A program made the translations under genes and the position numbers. Below, piece after piece: positions 31,617 through 43,441 of a stretch of DNA of 64,000 nt. Numbering within the stretch: the first letter of the stretch is position 1; every line of letters starts with the position of its first letter. Source of the stretch: Cynocephalus volans (lineage: Eukaryota > Chordata > Mammalia > Dermoptera > Cynocephalidae); assembly GCF_027409185.1 (NCBI RefSeq), contig NC_084464.1:45793095-45857094 (forward strand), read 5' to 3'. The notes below the pieces were generated by a model. That model was not told where the DNA came from. It saw nothing but the letters and a program-made list of their open reading frames with translations, and searched no databases.

Positions 31617-32631
31617 ATTTTGGTCTTAATCCTGAAAAACACAACCCAAACACCATAATCCGAATGTTGAAATCCCAAAAGATCAAAATCCCTAAAGTCT
31701 AAAATCCTAAATATCACAATCCTGAAAGATCAAAATCCTATAAATATGAGTATAATTCTGGAAAAAAATAACAAAAAATTCTTTAAAAGACAGTTATTAA
31801 CATTTCATTTTTTATTTTTTCCTGCCCATTTATTTTCATTTTAAAGAAGATTTATTTGAGAAACATAAACACATGACAGAACTTCATAGACAATGTTACA
31901 CAATAAAAATAGGCAAAATAACATAATACTTAGATATACTAACAACAGTCACACAAGTATAACAGTTATGAGCAGACAAGCCATATTCATAAGGAAATAG
32001 GTCAAACAGTGAAACGTATAAATACTTATCACTATGTGTAATTGTATGCACCCAGTTTTATAACTGCAGTCATCTGAAATATTGCGGCGGACAACCTAAG
32101 TCTTTTGACGAGATCAATCAATAACCATGATAGGTCACCATCACGTATGCCATTGCCCTAAAGCCAAGATCTCAAGAAATGTTTTCTCTCACCAACGTAA
32201 GTGTACAAAAAGGACATCTCTTCATTTATTGAGGAAGTTTCGATGTTTTTAAAAGTCAATGTTGTGACTTTTAATGGATTAAAATTTCATGGATTAAAAT
32301 TGCAAAAAATGCATAAAACTAATTAGAAGTCTCTAAAAGTCTTTACACAGTTTATAGCTCCATTACTGGAAATAATGCAAAGATATACTACATAGGATAG
32401 TGAACTGTAAAGAATACTGACAATTTAAAATAGTGAGAAAAAAAAACAAAAACAGAAAAGAAAAAAAAGCCCACAAAAACTAAAAAGAAATTCAAGAAAT
32501 TTCAACATTCAGGATTTTAGTCTTTTGGGATTGTGATTTTCAAGATTTTAAATGTTAGCGATTTTAGACTTTAGGGATTTTGATCTTTTGGGATTTCAGG
32601 GTTGTGTCTTTCAGGATTGTGACTGGCACAG
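31617..32631. mobile_element. MULE/MuDR-like non-autonomous DNA transposon with long inverted repeats
   Basis: Both ends, about 150 bp each, are inverted copies. The left 'caaaatccctaaagtctaaaatcc' faces the right 'gattttagactttagggattttg', and 'gaaatcccaaaagatcaaaatcc' faces 'ggattttgatcttttgggattt'. The element sits in an L1. A direct repeat flanks it, GTTTCCAGGGA (31606-31616) and GTTTCTAGGGA (32632-32642), and L1 text is continuous across the gap. Duplications of 9-11 bp with long TIRs are a MULE trait; Ricksha is one such mammalian family. There is no transposase frame. The interior is AT-rich. Confidence 0.72.
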
Positions 32632-32642
32632 GTTTCTAGGGA

Positions 32643-32815
32643 CTGAGAGGAGAGGAGAATGGGAGTTATTTTTTCATGGGTACAGAGTTTCAGTTTGGGA
32701 AGATGAAAAAGGTTCTGGAGACGGATGGTGGTGATGGCTGCACAACAGCGTGAATGTGCTTAAGCCACTGACTGTGCACTTAAAAATGGTGAAATGGCTA
32801 AAATGGGGGTGGGGA
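32643..32815 (+). mobile_element. L1M 3' fragment, right part
   Basis: 'gagttattttttcatgggtacagagtttcagtttgggaagatgaaaaaggttctggag...ggtgatggctgcacaacagcgtgaatgtgcttaa' is the continuation of the L1 interrupted at 31617. Confidence 0.8.
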
Positions 32816-32817
32816 GG

Positions 32818-32914
32818 GACTGGCCAGTTAGTTCAATTGGTTAGAGCACAGTGTTATAACACCAGGGTTAAGTGTTTGGATCCCCTTACTGGCCAACCGC
32901 CAAAAAAAAAAAAA
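32818..32914 (+). repeat. tRNA-derived SINE monomer (CYN-like)
   Basis: The head is GGACTGGCCAGTTAGTTCAA, then 'ttataacaccagggttaagtgtttggatccccttactggccaacc' and A12. Confidence 0.83.
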
Positions 32915-33028
32915 GTTTATATGCTGCTTATAAAAGACTTACTTTAGATCCAAAGACTCAAATAACTTGAAAGTGAAAGAATGGAAAAAGATATTCCATG
33001 TAAAAAGTAAGCAAAAGAGAGCTATGGC

Positions 33029-33114
33029 AGTTTGCTCACTTGGGAGAGCGTGGTGCTGACAACACCAAGTCAAGGGTTAAGATCCCCTTACCTGTCATCT
33101 TTAAAAAAAAAAAT
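33029..33114 (+). repeat. SINE second-unit monomer (CYN-like)
   Basis: 'gtttgctcacttgggagagcgtggtgctgacaacaccaagtcaagggttaagatccccttacctgtcatc' plus an A-tail. It corresponds to the right half of the dimer. Confidence 0.8.
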
Positions 33115-33274
33115 TGTTGCACAGGACAAAGGAGGACATTTTATATTAATAAAAGTGTCAATTCATCAAGAAGACATAGCAATTATAAACATGTAAACAC
33201 TGAACAACAGAGTCCCAAAATATATGGAGCAAATATTGACAGCACTGAAGGGAGAAATAATTATTTTAAAATTT

Positions 33275-33390
33275 CTATTTTTTATGTATTTATTTGTTTG
33301 TTTTTGGCAGCTGGCCAATACAGGGATCAAACCCTGGATCTTGGTGTTATTAGCACCATGCTCTAACCAACTGAGCTAACCAGCCAGCCC
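33275..33390 (-). repeat. tRNA-derived SINE monomer (CYN-like)
   Basis: Inverted copy with a T-rich tract, 'ggcagctggccaatacagggatcaaaccctggatcttggtg', ending 'ccaactgagctaaccagccagccc'. Confidence 0.85.
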
Positions 33391-33609
33391 TTTTTTGTTG
33401 ATAGAATCAAAGAGATTTAATCTTTAGGAGTATGGTGTAACTGAAATTCTCAAGATTGCTCATGGTGGTGTGACATGGTACGACCACTTTGGATAACTGT
33501 TTAGAATTTTCTTCTAGATTTAAACATGAATCTAACTAATGATATACCAGTTTCACTCCCAGAAAAAAAAGTACATCCTCAACAAATGTAAGCAAGAATG
33601 TTTATAGCA

Positions 33610-33935
33610 GCATTATTTATTTTTTATTTACAAATTATTTATTTTTTGAACACATAATCATATATAATTATGGGGTATGAAGTAATGTTACGGTGTGGAA
33701 TGTATAGTGTGGAATGGCTAAATCAAACTAATTCACATATCCATCATCTTAAATATTTATCATTTATTCCTCCTGTCCAACTGCAACTTTGTACCCTTTG
33801 ACCAATATCTCCATTCCCCTGACCCCTCAGCCTCTGGTAACCACCATTCTACTCTCTGCTTCCATGAGTTTGATTGTTTTAGATTCCACATATAAGTGAG
33901 AACATTCCGTATTTTTCTTGTAATACTTCTATAAT
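33610..33935 (-). mobile_element. Inverted L1 3'UTR
   Basis: 'tttttgaacacataatcatatataattatggggtatgaagtaatgttacggtgtgg', 'ccatcatcttaaatatttatcatttattcc' and 'tggtaaccaccattctactctctgc' are the 3'UTR of an old L1 read in reverse. Confidence 0.72.
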
Positions 33936-34128
33936 AATAGTTGGAGATCTCAATACCCTGCTTTCAATAATGGTTAGAACATCCTAGACAGAAGATCAGT
34001 AAGGAAACAGAGGACTTGAAAAACACTATAAACCAACTAGACCTAACAGACGTATACACAACACTCCACCCATCAGCAGAATATACCTTCTTCTCAAGTG
34101 CACAGGGATTGACCATACTGACAAAACA

Positions 34129-34180
34129 TTTTTTTGTGTGTGTGGCTGGCTGGTACAGGGATCAAACCCTGGACCTTGGG
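34129..34180 (-). repeat. Partial tRNA-derived SINE (CYN-like)
   Basis: Inverted fragment 'gtggctggctggtacagggatcaaaccctggacctt', only the 3' half of the monomer. Confidence 0.7.
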
Positions 34181-34470
34181 CAAATCTTAATAAATTTAAA
34201 AATCTCCCAACAAAGAAAAGCCCAGGACTACCAGGACTAGATGGCTTCACTGCTGAATTTTACCAAACATCTAAATAATTAACACCAGTCCTTCTCAAAT
34301 TCTCCCAAAAAATTGAGAGGAGGGAACACTTCTAATTCATTCTAATTCAGTACTACCCTGATACCAAAGCCAGACAAAGACACAAAAGAAAAGAAAACTA
34401 CAGGTCAATATCCATTATTAAAATAGGTTTTAGCCTATAAAATAATTCTCAATAAATTTATTTTATTTAT

Positions 34471-34645
34471 TTACTTTTTTTTTTTTAAAAAAAGATGAGC
34501 TGTAAGGGGATCTTAACCTTGACTTGGTGGTGTCAGCACCACGCTCTCCAAGTGAGCTAACCGGCCATCCCCATATAGGGATCCGAACCCGTGGCCTTGG
34601 TGTTATCAGCAGCACACTTTCCCAAGTAAGCCACAGGCCAGCCCT
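34471..34645 (-). repeat. Dimeric tRNA-derived SINE (CYN-like)
   Basis: Inverted dimer: T-tract, 'gtaaggggatcttaaccttgacttggtg', linker 'ggccatccccatatagggatccgaaccc', then first unit ending 'gccacaggccagccc'. Confidence 0.86.
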
Positions 34646-34832
34646 ATAATTCTCAATAAATTTAAAAGAATTGAAATTATACAATATATTTTCTGACCAC
34701 AATGGGATGAAATTAGAAGTCAGTAGTGGAAGGAAAACTGAAAAATTCACAAATGTGTGTGGAAAGTAAACAACACACTCTTAACCAATGGGTCAAAGAA
34801 GAAACCACCAGGGAAATTATAACATACTTTGA

Positions 34833-34922
34833 AAACACACCAGTGAAAACACACCAAAACTTATGAGACCAATGAAAACATACCAAAACTTATAAGACCA
34901 ATGAAAACATACCAAAACTTAT
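34833..34922 (+). repeat. 29-bp tandem repeat, about three copies, in L1 ORF2
   Basis: The unit accaatgaaaacataccaaaacttataag recurs about three times with one or two changes per copy. It is a local triplication inside L1 sequence. Confidence 0.75.
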
Positions 34923-35397
34923 GGGATTCAGTAAATGCAGTACTCAGAGGGAAATATATATCTATAAATGCATAAAGATCTCAAATCAACAACCTAACTT
35001 TATACTTTAAGGAACTAGAAAAAGAAGAGCAAACTAAACCCAAAGCCAACAGAAGGAAGGAAATAATAAAGATTAGAGCACAGATAAATGACATAGAGAA
35101 TTTAAAAAAAACAATAGCATCAATAAAACCAAAAGTTGGTTCTTTGAAAAGATAAAAAAAATTGACAAAACTTTAGTTAAACTGACTAAGAAAAAGAGAC
35201 AAAAGATGCAAAGAACTAAAATCAGGAAGAAAAGCAGAGACATTTCTACTGGGGTTATTACTACTTGCCTTACAGAAATTGAAAGGATTATAAGAGAACA
35301 CTATGAACAATTGTATGCCAACAAATAAGATAATCTTGATGAAATGGAAATTGCTAGAACTACACAAATTATCAAAACTTACTCAAGAAGAATTAGA

Positions 35398-35460
35398 CCA
35401 AGGTCATGGGTTCAGATCCCTGTACCAGCCAGCCTCCCCCACCCAAAAAAAAAAAAAAAG
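35398..35460 (+). repeat. Partial tRNA-derived SINE (CYN-like)
   Basis: 3' half only: 'accaaggtcatgggttcagatccctgtaccagccagcc' then an A/GAAA tail. Confidence 0.72.
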
Positions 35461-36299
35461 AAAGAAAGAAATAGAAAATCTCTACAGACCTCTAATAAGC
35501 AAAGAGATTGAATCAGTAATCAAAAATCTCCCAATAAAGAACAGTCTAGCACCAGATGGCTTCACTGGTCAATTCTACCAAACACTTAAAGAAAAATTAA
35601 CATCAATCCTACTCAAACTCCTCCAAAAAATCGAAGAGGAGGGAACACTTCCCAACACATTTTATGAGGCCAGCATTACTGCTACCAAAACCAGAGAAAG
35701 ATTCCACATGGAAACTACAGACAAATATTCTTTATGTATATAGACACAAAAATACTCAACAAAATACTAGTAAACTGAATCTAATAGCACATTAAAAAGG
35801 ATTATACACCATGACCAAAGGGGATTTATCCCAGGAATGTATAAGGGTGGTTCAATATAAGAATATCAGTGTCATATACCACATTAGTCAGACAATGTGG
35901 ACAATAGGACAATAACATATCCGACATGTGTTATTTGTTTGAATCTATCAATAATAGTATTTGTGAGGTAGATATCATCAGTTACATTTTGGAGTTATGG
36001 ACTTGGAGATTCCAAGGTACTAAGTGACTTTACGTCCCAAGGGTAGTGAGTAGTGCGGGCTTTGGGCACCTTGAGCCAGCATGGCAAGGATGAACGTAGG
36101 GAACATGATGGTGGGCAGCAAAACTACCCACATGATCATCTCAATGGATGCAGAAAAAGCTCTTGACAAAAACTAACACTTTTTCATGATAAAAACACTC
36201 AGCAAAGTAGGAATAGGAAGATAGCTTTTTCAGCAATTTGTATTGGAACAATTAAATATCTACATGCAAAAAAAATCAACTTGGATCCATACCTCACAA

Positions 36300-36591
36300 C
36301 AGATACAAAATTTATGATGTATGATACCATTTATAGAAAACTCTAGAAAATGCAAACTAATCTATAGTAACAAAAAGCAGATTAGTGTTTGCTTTGGGTT
36401 GGGAGGTGGGGGTCAGGAAAGAAGGACCACAAAGGGGTATAAAGAAACTTTTGGGCATGATGGATATGCCCACTATCTTGGTTGTAGTTATAGTTTCAGA
36501 GGTGAACATGTAATGTCAAGACTTTTCAAATTGTGTGTTTTAAATATGTGCTACTCACTGTATATTAATTATATCTCAGTAAAGTTTATTT
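36300..36591 (+). mobile_element. L1M 3' end
   Basis: 'atttatagaaaactctagaaaatgcaaactaatctatagtaacaaaaagcagattagtg' then 'gtgctactcactgtatattaattatatctcagtaaag', the usual L1 3' end order. Confidence 0.72.
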
Positions 36592-36693
36592 ATTTATTTA
36601 CTTATTTTTAAAAAGATGACTGGTAAGGGGATCTTAACCCTTGACTTGGTGTTGTCAGCACCATGCTCTCCCGAGTGAGCCATGGGCTGGCCC
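36592..36693 (-). repeat. SINE second-unit monomer (CYN-like)
   Basis: Inverted: 'aaagatgactggtaaggggatcttaacccttgacttggtgttgtcagcaccatgctctcccgagtgagccatgggctggccc'. Confidence 0.82.
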
Positions 36694-36724
36694 AGTAAAG
36701 TTTTTTTTAAAATGTGACAAATAG

Positions 36725-36888
36725 GGCCGACCCCGTGGCGCACTCGGGAGAGTGCGGCGCTGGGAGCGCAGCAGCGCTCCTGCCGCGGGTTTGGATCCTA
36801 TATAGGGATGGCCGGTGCGCTCACTGGCTGAGCGCGGTGTGGCCGGTCACAAAAAAGACAAAAAATAATAATAATAAATAAAATAAAA
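36725..36888 (+). repeat. GC-rich dimeric SINE subfamily (CYN-like)
   Basis: Nearly identical to the copy at 24330: 'gcgcactcgggagagtgcggcgctgggagcgcagcagcgctcctgccgcggg', linker, 'cggtgtggccggtcac', A-rich tail. The high CpG content argues for a recent insertion. The flanking text 'aatgtgacaaata' on the left and 'aaatgtgacaaataa' on the right gives a duplication. Confidence 0.85.
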
Positions 36889-36899
36889 TGTGACAAATA

Positions 36900-39800
36900 A
36901 AGAATACCTTAAGAAAAAAAAGAATGGAGCACCCAGTGGTGATCAGTCCCTATTTATTTTAGAAATGAGTTAATGGAATTAATGACTGGTGAGTCTACAG
37001 ACCAACCCCTGGAGACCGGGAAGGGAGAGACTCTAAGAAACAGGAAGCAAGACTGCAGCAGAATCGTGTTGCCCACCATCACGTTGCCCAGGCTTAGCCT
37101 TGCCAGGCTGGCCTGAAGTGCCCTGATCCCAGAAGGTACTGCCTTCCAGGCTTTTTCCTTCACTTTTTTGTGGAATTACTTGGTGTTCCCTGTGCAACCC
37201 CTGTGTTTTCCCACCTCCCTGCCTTTGTTCCAGCTGTCCTTCTACCACTTCTGCCCGCTGGAAGCTCATCTGTCTCTTGTGGGAGGCCAGAGCAGGGGCC
37301 AGGTCAGCCTTGGGTCCCCACCCCATTCTGGGGTAAGGGGTCAGTGGGGTTGAGGCAGAAGGGGATCCCACAGTCCTGGTCCCTACCTTTGTGATGGCAC
37401 TGGCAGCCTGAGGAGGTATGGCAGGGGGCTCCTGGAGCAAGGCCATCACTTTTGTTGTTTTAGGGCTTTCTTTGCTTCAGAGCCATCCTAGGTGCTTGCA
37501 AGTATGGAGTTCTAGGAGCAGGGCCACTCCTCGCCTGGCCCCCGGTCTCTGTCCAGCCCTGAGCTTGCCATGACTTTGCCCAGGTTCCTCCATGGTGGCT
37601 CCTCCCCAGTCCCCCAAACTGAAGGGCTCCTTTCTCAAACGGGTAATTTCTCTGTAATAGGAGATTCATCCTCCTTCCAATGGGCAGGGCCAAGGCTGGG
37701 GGAAGGGGACAGGAGGTGCCCATGGTGGGCCTCCATATCCCAAGGGATAAATGAGGAAGGACCAAGTGGAGTCCTGAAGACATATCAGAGGGAACCCCTA
37801 ACTGGCCAGCCCAGACAACACCAGAAGCCTGACTTGCGGGATCCTTGTCCTTCACCCCAGCTTTCCTTCACCTTCCAAATCTGTTCCACATCCAGCCTAT
37901 TTTTCCTCTTGTCCTGTCTCCTCCAGGATTCAGCTTCCTCCACAATGAGGTGGGGCTGGAAGCACCTGCCTCTCAGGAGAGATGTAAAGGTCAGGCCCCT
38001 GGCCCTGTACAGCCATTCGTGTTCAAGGAATTGTCTGAACTGATGAAAGTGTTTTGTAAATTGGAAAACACTAGAGAAATATTAGCCGTTCTAATTGGTC
38101 CACTTAACTTCCTCAGACCAAGTTCTTCCCAAGCAAAACAAATTCCCCTCAACTCCCTCTCCCCACTAAACTGCAAATCCCCATAACTGCCCTCCTTCCT
38201 CTTTTCCAGTCTCAACCCAAACTTGGCTCGCCTTGCCCATCCCAGGCACAGGCCTGGCAGGAAGTGACCAGCCTCCATTAGTTCCTGCCCCAGGTCTGGG
38301 AAAGTTCACAGGATCCTGAGCTGAGAGATAAGGGGAGTAGCAGGAACCATGCTTCCTCCTGAAAAAGCACCTTCACCTCTTCCCCCCTTGCCCTCCAGAC
38401 TCAAGGCAGGAAGAGAAACCTGGGGAAAGGGCCTCGGAGGAGAGGCCTCCATCATGTGTCCGTTCTCATCAGTCAGTGGGTGTCACCTTTATCCCAAAGA
38501 GAAGAGCCTCCTTACCATGGCTCTCCCACCTCCTCCACCTGCTCCAAACTTCTCCCTCCCCCGGTCCCTGGGGGCATTGTGCCTTTGCTCCCAGGTTTTG
38601 GGGAAAGCGAAGGGATGTGTTTGTGAGGGGGTATTGAGAGGACAGGGTAACACTGGGCACACATTCTTTGTGCTGTGGACACCCCCAAAATGCCAATATG
38701 GCTCTTTGATTGCTGCAACACACATTTCCTAAGTACATGCTCGGTACCACTCAGCTGGACACCAAAACTGGAAGGCACCTTCAGAATGGGGGCGTCAGAA
38801 AGGGACAAAGCCCAGCTTAGGGGGAAGGATCTCAGATCTCTTCCAAAGGAGGGCACAGAACACATGAACCATGAAACGGTGCAATGGTGTAGGATGCATT
38901 TGCAGAACTGCAAAAAGTTCATGAAGACAGAGGAAAAGAAGGATGAGGCGCGGCAATAAATTAGTCTGGTGAGATGGGCAGGGGCCAACTCACAAAAGAT
39001 ATTGGGTACTAATCTAAGGAGGTGGAACTTTACCCTGAAAGCTATGGGTGGGAACAGAACCAGAAGTGCTGCCAGGAACACCACGGGGGGAAGAAGGGTT
39101 CAGTGAAGTCAGATGAGAACAGACAGCGGTCTTTGGACTTGTCAATGTGGCAGTCACTAGCCACTGACGGGCAGCACTGGAGGCAAAGTGGAGGGGAGGC
39201 ATGAACCTGTGGTGACCACATGGTATATGGTTTTCTCTGGGCAGGCTAAACTCCTACATAGAAGGGGGTAAGAATGGATGGATTAATTCAGGGTTGGGAT
39301 TCTGAGGGAGACTGCAGTGGAAGGACATGGTGACAAGAAAGATGGAGTAATTAATGATGAATGAGTGAAGTGATGAACATGGGACCTAGATCTGGCACTG
39401 GATAGAATTTGGTGGCCAGAGTGGGATAACTATTTTTTAAAAGATTTTCATGCCAACAGAGACAGGGCAGCTAGCTATTTACAGCAGGACCAGTGATCTA
39501 TATTCTTCACTCAGGGTTCCAAACTAGAATACTAGTGAAAAGTCCCATTGTGTCTATCTCCAGATCTGTAAAATAGAGAACTGTACTAGATGATCCCTAA
39601 AATCCTTCCAGCACTATTAGGCAGTGATTCACTGCTATTGTCTTATTTGTATCCTCTTTACACCTACCTTAGTGTAATGACCAACCTTACACCCTCAATA
39701 AATGTTTGAGTACTTGATGGTATTTCTCTCACACAGTCACCTGTCAGTGTCTAGGTACATCAACAGTGCCCAACCTGTTGACTGAGTGATGGTGAGTGAT

Positions 39801-42800
39801 ATCCTGAGGAAGCCCCTCCCTTTGCCTCCCTAGCAACCCTTCCTGTGAAGTGTTTGAGGACCAGATGCAATCCAGCCCTCAGTCGCCACCTCCCTACCTT
39901 CAGATTCCTCTTGCCATGGTCCATCTTACAGTCTATAGTGACCAAAAGAGAGTACTGCCAAGTGGGTAAGAGGGCAGGTTCTGGAGTCAGACCCCTTACG
40001 TTGACTACAGTTCTTCTATTACTTTGGATATGTTACTTAATGTCTATTATTTTCTCATAAAAGTTTTATGACTCATTTTTCACATTTCTGAATTTATTTT
40101 CATGAATAGTGTGAGGTAGGGATCAAATTTTATTTTTCTTCCATTTGGCTAGTTGATTGTCTCAATACTATTTACTAGAGAACTCATCCTTTTCCCACTC
40201 AGGTGCATGGTTCTTCTGGGTCTTACAAATATTTCCACACATGCATAGGTCTGTTTCTTGGTTCCTTGCTCTGTTCTGTTTCCTAATTTATTTCTATTTC
40301 TACCTACCTAGTCTCATTTTATTCTCATTTATCACATACTTTAGTTACTGTCTCTTTATATTGTCTTGATACTGAAAGAACACAGAATTTCCCTTCTAGT
40401 CCCCTGTTTTTCCTAGAAATTTCTCCAAATTGTCTCAGACATCCTTGGTGCTTTACCCTATGATTTTAGAATTAAGTTTGTCTAGTTCTTTTAAAAAGCA
40501 GCTAATGTCCCTATGCCTCCATTTCCTTTACTATGACCTATGCTTCTTGGGACTGCAAAGACTAAGTGTAAAGCAATGAACACAGCACCTGGCATTAAGA
40601 TCTTGAACACAAGAAACACTCAGTATCATCTTCCCCAAATGCTCAACCTGACGCAGTCACTGTCCTGTTTTAAAACCTTTGTTGGCTTCCCAGTCATGCA
40701 GAGTAAAGTTCGAGCACGGTCTGCCAAGCCACCTGACCCCAGCTTTCCTTTCCTGCAGCTCCTCCTGCCTCTCCCTTCTTCCTGCCCACTACTGCTATCA
40801 GGTTCCAGACCCAGCAAACTGTTACCCGAGCATAGCACCCTGCCCTCCCACATGCTATCCCTTCAGCTGGGGATCCTCCTCGTCCCTCATGAGTCCTCTC
40901 AATCGTGCTTTTTTTTTTTTTTTTTTTTTTGGTGGCTGGCCAGTACTGGGATCTGAACCCTTGACCTTGTGTTATGACACTGCGCTCTAACCAACTGAGC
41001 TAACCAGCCAGCCCTGACTTTGTCTTATTTAGTGAACTCAGCACAGCCCTTGGAATTTCCCAAACAGGTGCTACCATTTAATGATCACACCTCAACCCTG
41101 GTGTCACATATACTCACTTATTTACCACTCACAGTGACCCTGCAAAGCAGGCTTTTCCCCCGCTGAATAAGAGCAACAGGGATGGTAATTTGTCCAAGAT
41201 TGCAGAGCTTGTCAACAGCTGAGCTGAGACCTAAACCCCGGTCTAATTCCAACATTCACACCTTGTATTACACCAGGCATACTTTTGACGAATGACTGTC
41301 CCTCCTCCCTTTTCTGAATCCCTTACCTCCATCCCATCCCTCCATGATCCTCCCACCTGAGCTCTCTCCAACATCCACCACCCCACCCCCTGAAGCTTAC
41401 TCTACCCAGCTTGTCATCTCTCCCCTTTCATGTCACCTGTCACCCAAGCAAGTGCCTCTGTGGGGACTATGTGTTCTGGGTTTAGCACATTGCTGGTATT
41501 CAGGACACAGAATACAGAGCCTCATGGCTGTGTCCTCAGAGGCTGAGACATTAGCTGAGTGTCACGAGACCAAGGGATAATGCAAACAAGGCCGTGACTT
41601 ATAACACTAGACTTTCTTGGGCACAGTTATCAGGTCTTTGGAGATGGCAGCCAGCCTGACTAGGGGATGAGCAAGAATTCTGCCAGCTCGAATTGGGTTG
41701 GGTAGTCAGAGCTACTATCCGGCATGTTATGAAAGGTGGAGGAAGTGCAGTGCTGCTTTCCAGTGTCTGCAGCTGCACTGGTGTCCTTCGAGCTGACTTC
41801 CTCTCATCACCCAACCCCAAAGTTTTCGGGGCCTCTTTAGATTCCTCTCCCTATAGCCACAAGTTGTGCAGGCTGTTGAAGGACAGGGCTGCAGAAAGAT
41901 AATCCCCAGTTTTGCATTTATCCTCTGAGAATAAAATGAAAAAGCCAACATGGAGTAAACATGATAGTGATGGGCCATCTGTAGAATGGTCTACAATGAT
42001 CTGACATGGGTGAGTGGAGCTCCAAGAACACCCAAATCTCAATTACAGGTAACCAGTTGGTGGTTTCCTGAGTATATCATTTGTATCAGCATCCATAAGC
42101 TCATAGCATCATCATGCACACTAAATCTGACCAAAAAAGTCTCCTTTGATAGAGGAAGGAGGGGTAATCATCAAGGAATGGACAAAGGAAGCCTGTAGAA
42201 TCAGGATTTTAGGAAGAAAGGGCACCCTGCCCAGCTGACAGGGAATTTGTCCTGTGGTGGAATGAAGCCAACAGGCTACTATGGGCACATACATTAGTCT
42301 CTTGTGAGTTAGGTTCAGGTGAGTCTTGTCCTGGAAGTGACCCTCTTCCACTGACCACATCAGGTTTCTTGTCTTACAAAACTTGGCCAGTGGTGATGCC
42401 ACGAGTCCCATCCTAGAGGAGCCAGCCTGTGTCGGACTGATACACTGTTTATTCTTGCTTCTGTATCTCTCTTCACTGCCAGGTCCACGCCTTGAATCCA
42501 CATAGCCTCAGGTACAGTATCACAACAGCTTCCAGCCTGCTCCTCTCCAAGTTCTCCTGCTGACTCCTCTCAGACAGGCTGATACCACACAATTGCCCTG
42601 TTCAAGAGCACAAGCATGAAACTGCACTCCTCAGACTAGCTTTTGTGGTTTTCCATAACTCGACCTCATTGCCCTTTATTTTTCATTACAGCTCAAAATG
42701 CTCGTTTCTATCGTGGGTCTGGGGCAGGGGACAGCACACAGCTCATTTAATGCTGCTCTCTCACTGATGACTCCCGCCTGTTCTCCTTTGCCTGCAAGTC

Positions 42801-42833
42801 CCACTACTCTACAGCTTCAAAAACTGGCTCCAG
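36900..42833. other. Intergenic region upstream of the NUDT3 3' end
   Basis: Mostly unique sequence with MIR-like fragments near 39960-40050 ('ggttctggagtcagac...atatgttacttaatgtc') and 41090-41250 ('gcaaagcaggctttt...tgtccaagattgcagagct'), and one SINE. No coding exon could be supported. Open frames up to 190 codons have no recognisable domain. Confidence 0.6.
40910..41015 (-). repeat. tRNA-derived SINE monomer (CYN-like)
   Basis: A tract of about 21 Ts is followed by 'ggtggctggccagtactgggatctgaacccttgacc' and 'ccaactgagctaaccagccagccc'. It is well preserved. Confidence 0.87.
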
Positions 42834-43022
42834 GGCCGGCCGGTGGCTCACTTGGAAGAGTGTGGTGCTGATAACACCAAGGCCATGGGTTCAGATCCCT
42901 ATATAGGGATGGCCAGTTAGCTCACTTGGGAGAGCGTGGTGCTGACAACAGCAAGTCAAGGGTTAAGATCCCCTTACCAGTCATCTTTAAAAAACAAACA
43001 ACAACAACAACAACAACAAAAA
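42834..43022 (+). repeat. Dimeric tRNA-derived SINE (CYN-like)
   Basis: GGGCCGGCCGGTGGCTCACT, 'ggttcagatccctatatagggatggccag', second unit 'ctcacttgggagagcgtggtgctgac' and a tail with an ACAACAACA microsatellite. Confidence 0.86.
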
Positions 43023-43435
43023 ACTAGCTTTAGCCCTTCCCGACTCCACCCCACACACAGGAAAGCAATTTCTTCCTATGTTTCCTTGTTGTCCTGACCA
43101 TGGCTCACCTTTTCCCCTGCCAGCTCTTTTGGTTCCCCCTACAGCCTCCTCAGCACTGGGCACTGGCAGTATACCCAGGGCTCTCCTGGGCACGTTGCAG
43201 CAGGGCTGGCAAAGGGAACAAAATGCTGATTCTAACTGCAATTGGCTTCTCCACTATGTTCCTCACTTGAATTAACCGCAAATTTTCCATAGGGCCTCCC
43301 CTGACTTCCAGGGCAATTCCCAAGAACCCAGCAGAGGAATTGGTATAAAATCAAAAGATTGAGATGAAGGCCTCATGGGAAACTTCTGGAAAGAAGAGAC
43401 CAGACACTAATAGGGATGTGTGTGAAATACTGGTT

Positions 43436-43441
43436 TTTATT
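43436..43441 (-). terminator. NUDT3: Distal NUDT3 poly(A) signal candidate
   Basis: TTTATT on the plus strand gives AATAAA on the minus strand within ccaATAAAAAcca. It is the last good hexamer before the SINE-bearing intergenic region. Unique sequence extends continuously from here to the NUDT3 stop. Confidence 0.5.

Larger units (their letters stand above)
32915..33610 (+). mobile_element. L1M ORF2 fragments with two SINE insertions
   Basis: 'gatccaaagactcaaataacttgaaagtgaaagaatggaaaaagatattcc', 'gtgtcaattcatcaagaagacatagcaattataaac' and 'aaatatatggagcaaatattgacagcactgaaggg' are L1 ORF2 text, plus sense. Confidence 0.7.
33935..36300 (+). mobile_element. L1 ORF2 remnant (endonuclease to reverse transcriptase)
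   Basis: Decayed L1 ORF2 in the plus sense. 'atggttagaacatcctagacagaagatcag' and 'gaccacaatgggatgaaattagaagtcag' lie in the endonuclease-RT span. A frame at about 35470-35700 gives the RT N-terminal text LAPDGFTGQFYQTLKE and IEEEGTLPNTFYEASI. Frameshifts and stops make it inactive. SINEs at 34129, 34471 and 35398 interrupt it, and about 200 bp near 35900-36120 does not look like L1. Confidence 0.8.

Noticed and set aside
35303-35743. 146-codon open frame with L1 reverse-transcriptase similarity as an active gene
   Set aside because: Only a short piece of ORF2 is open. It begins in SINE/L1 junction sequence and the rest is frameshifted, so it is a fossil.
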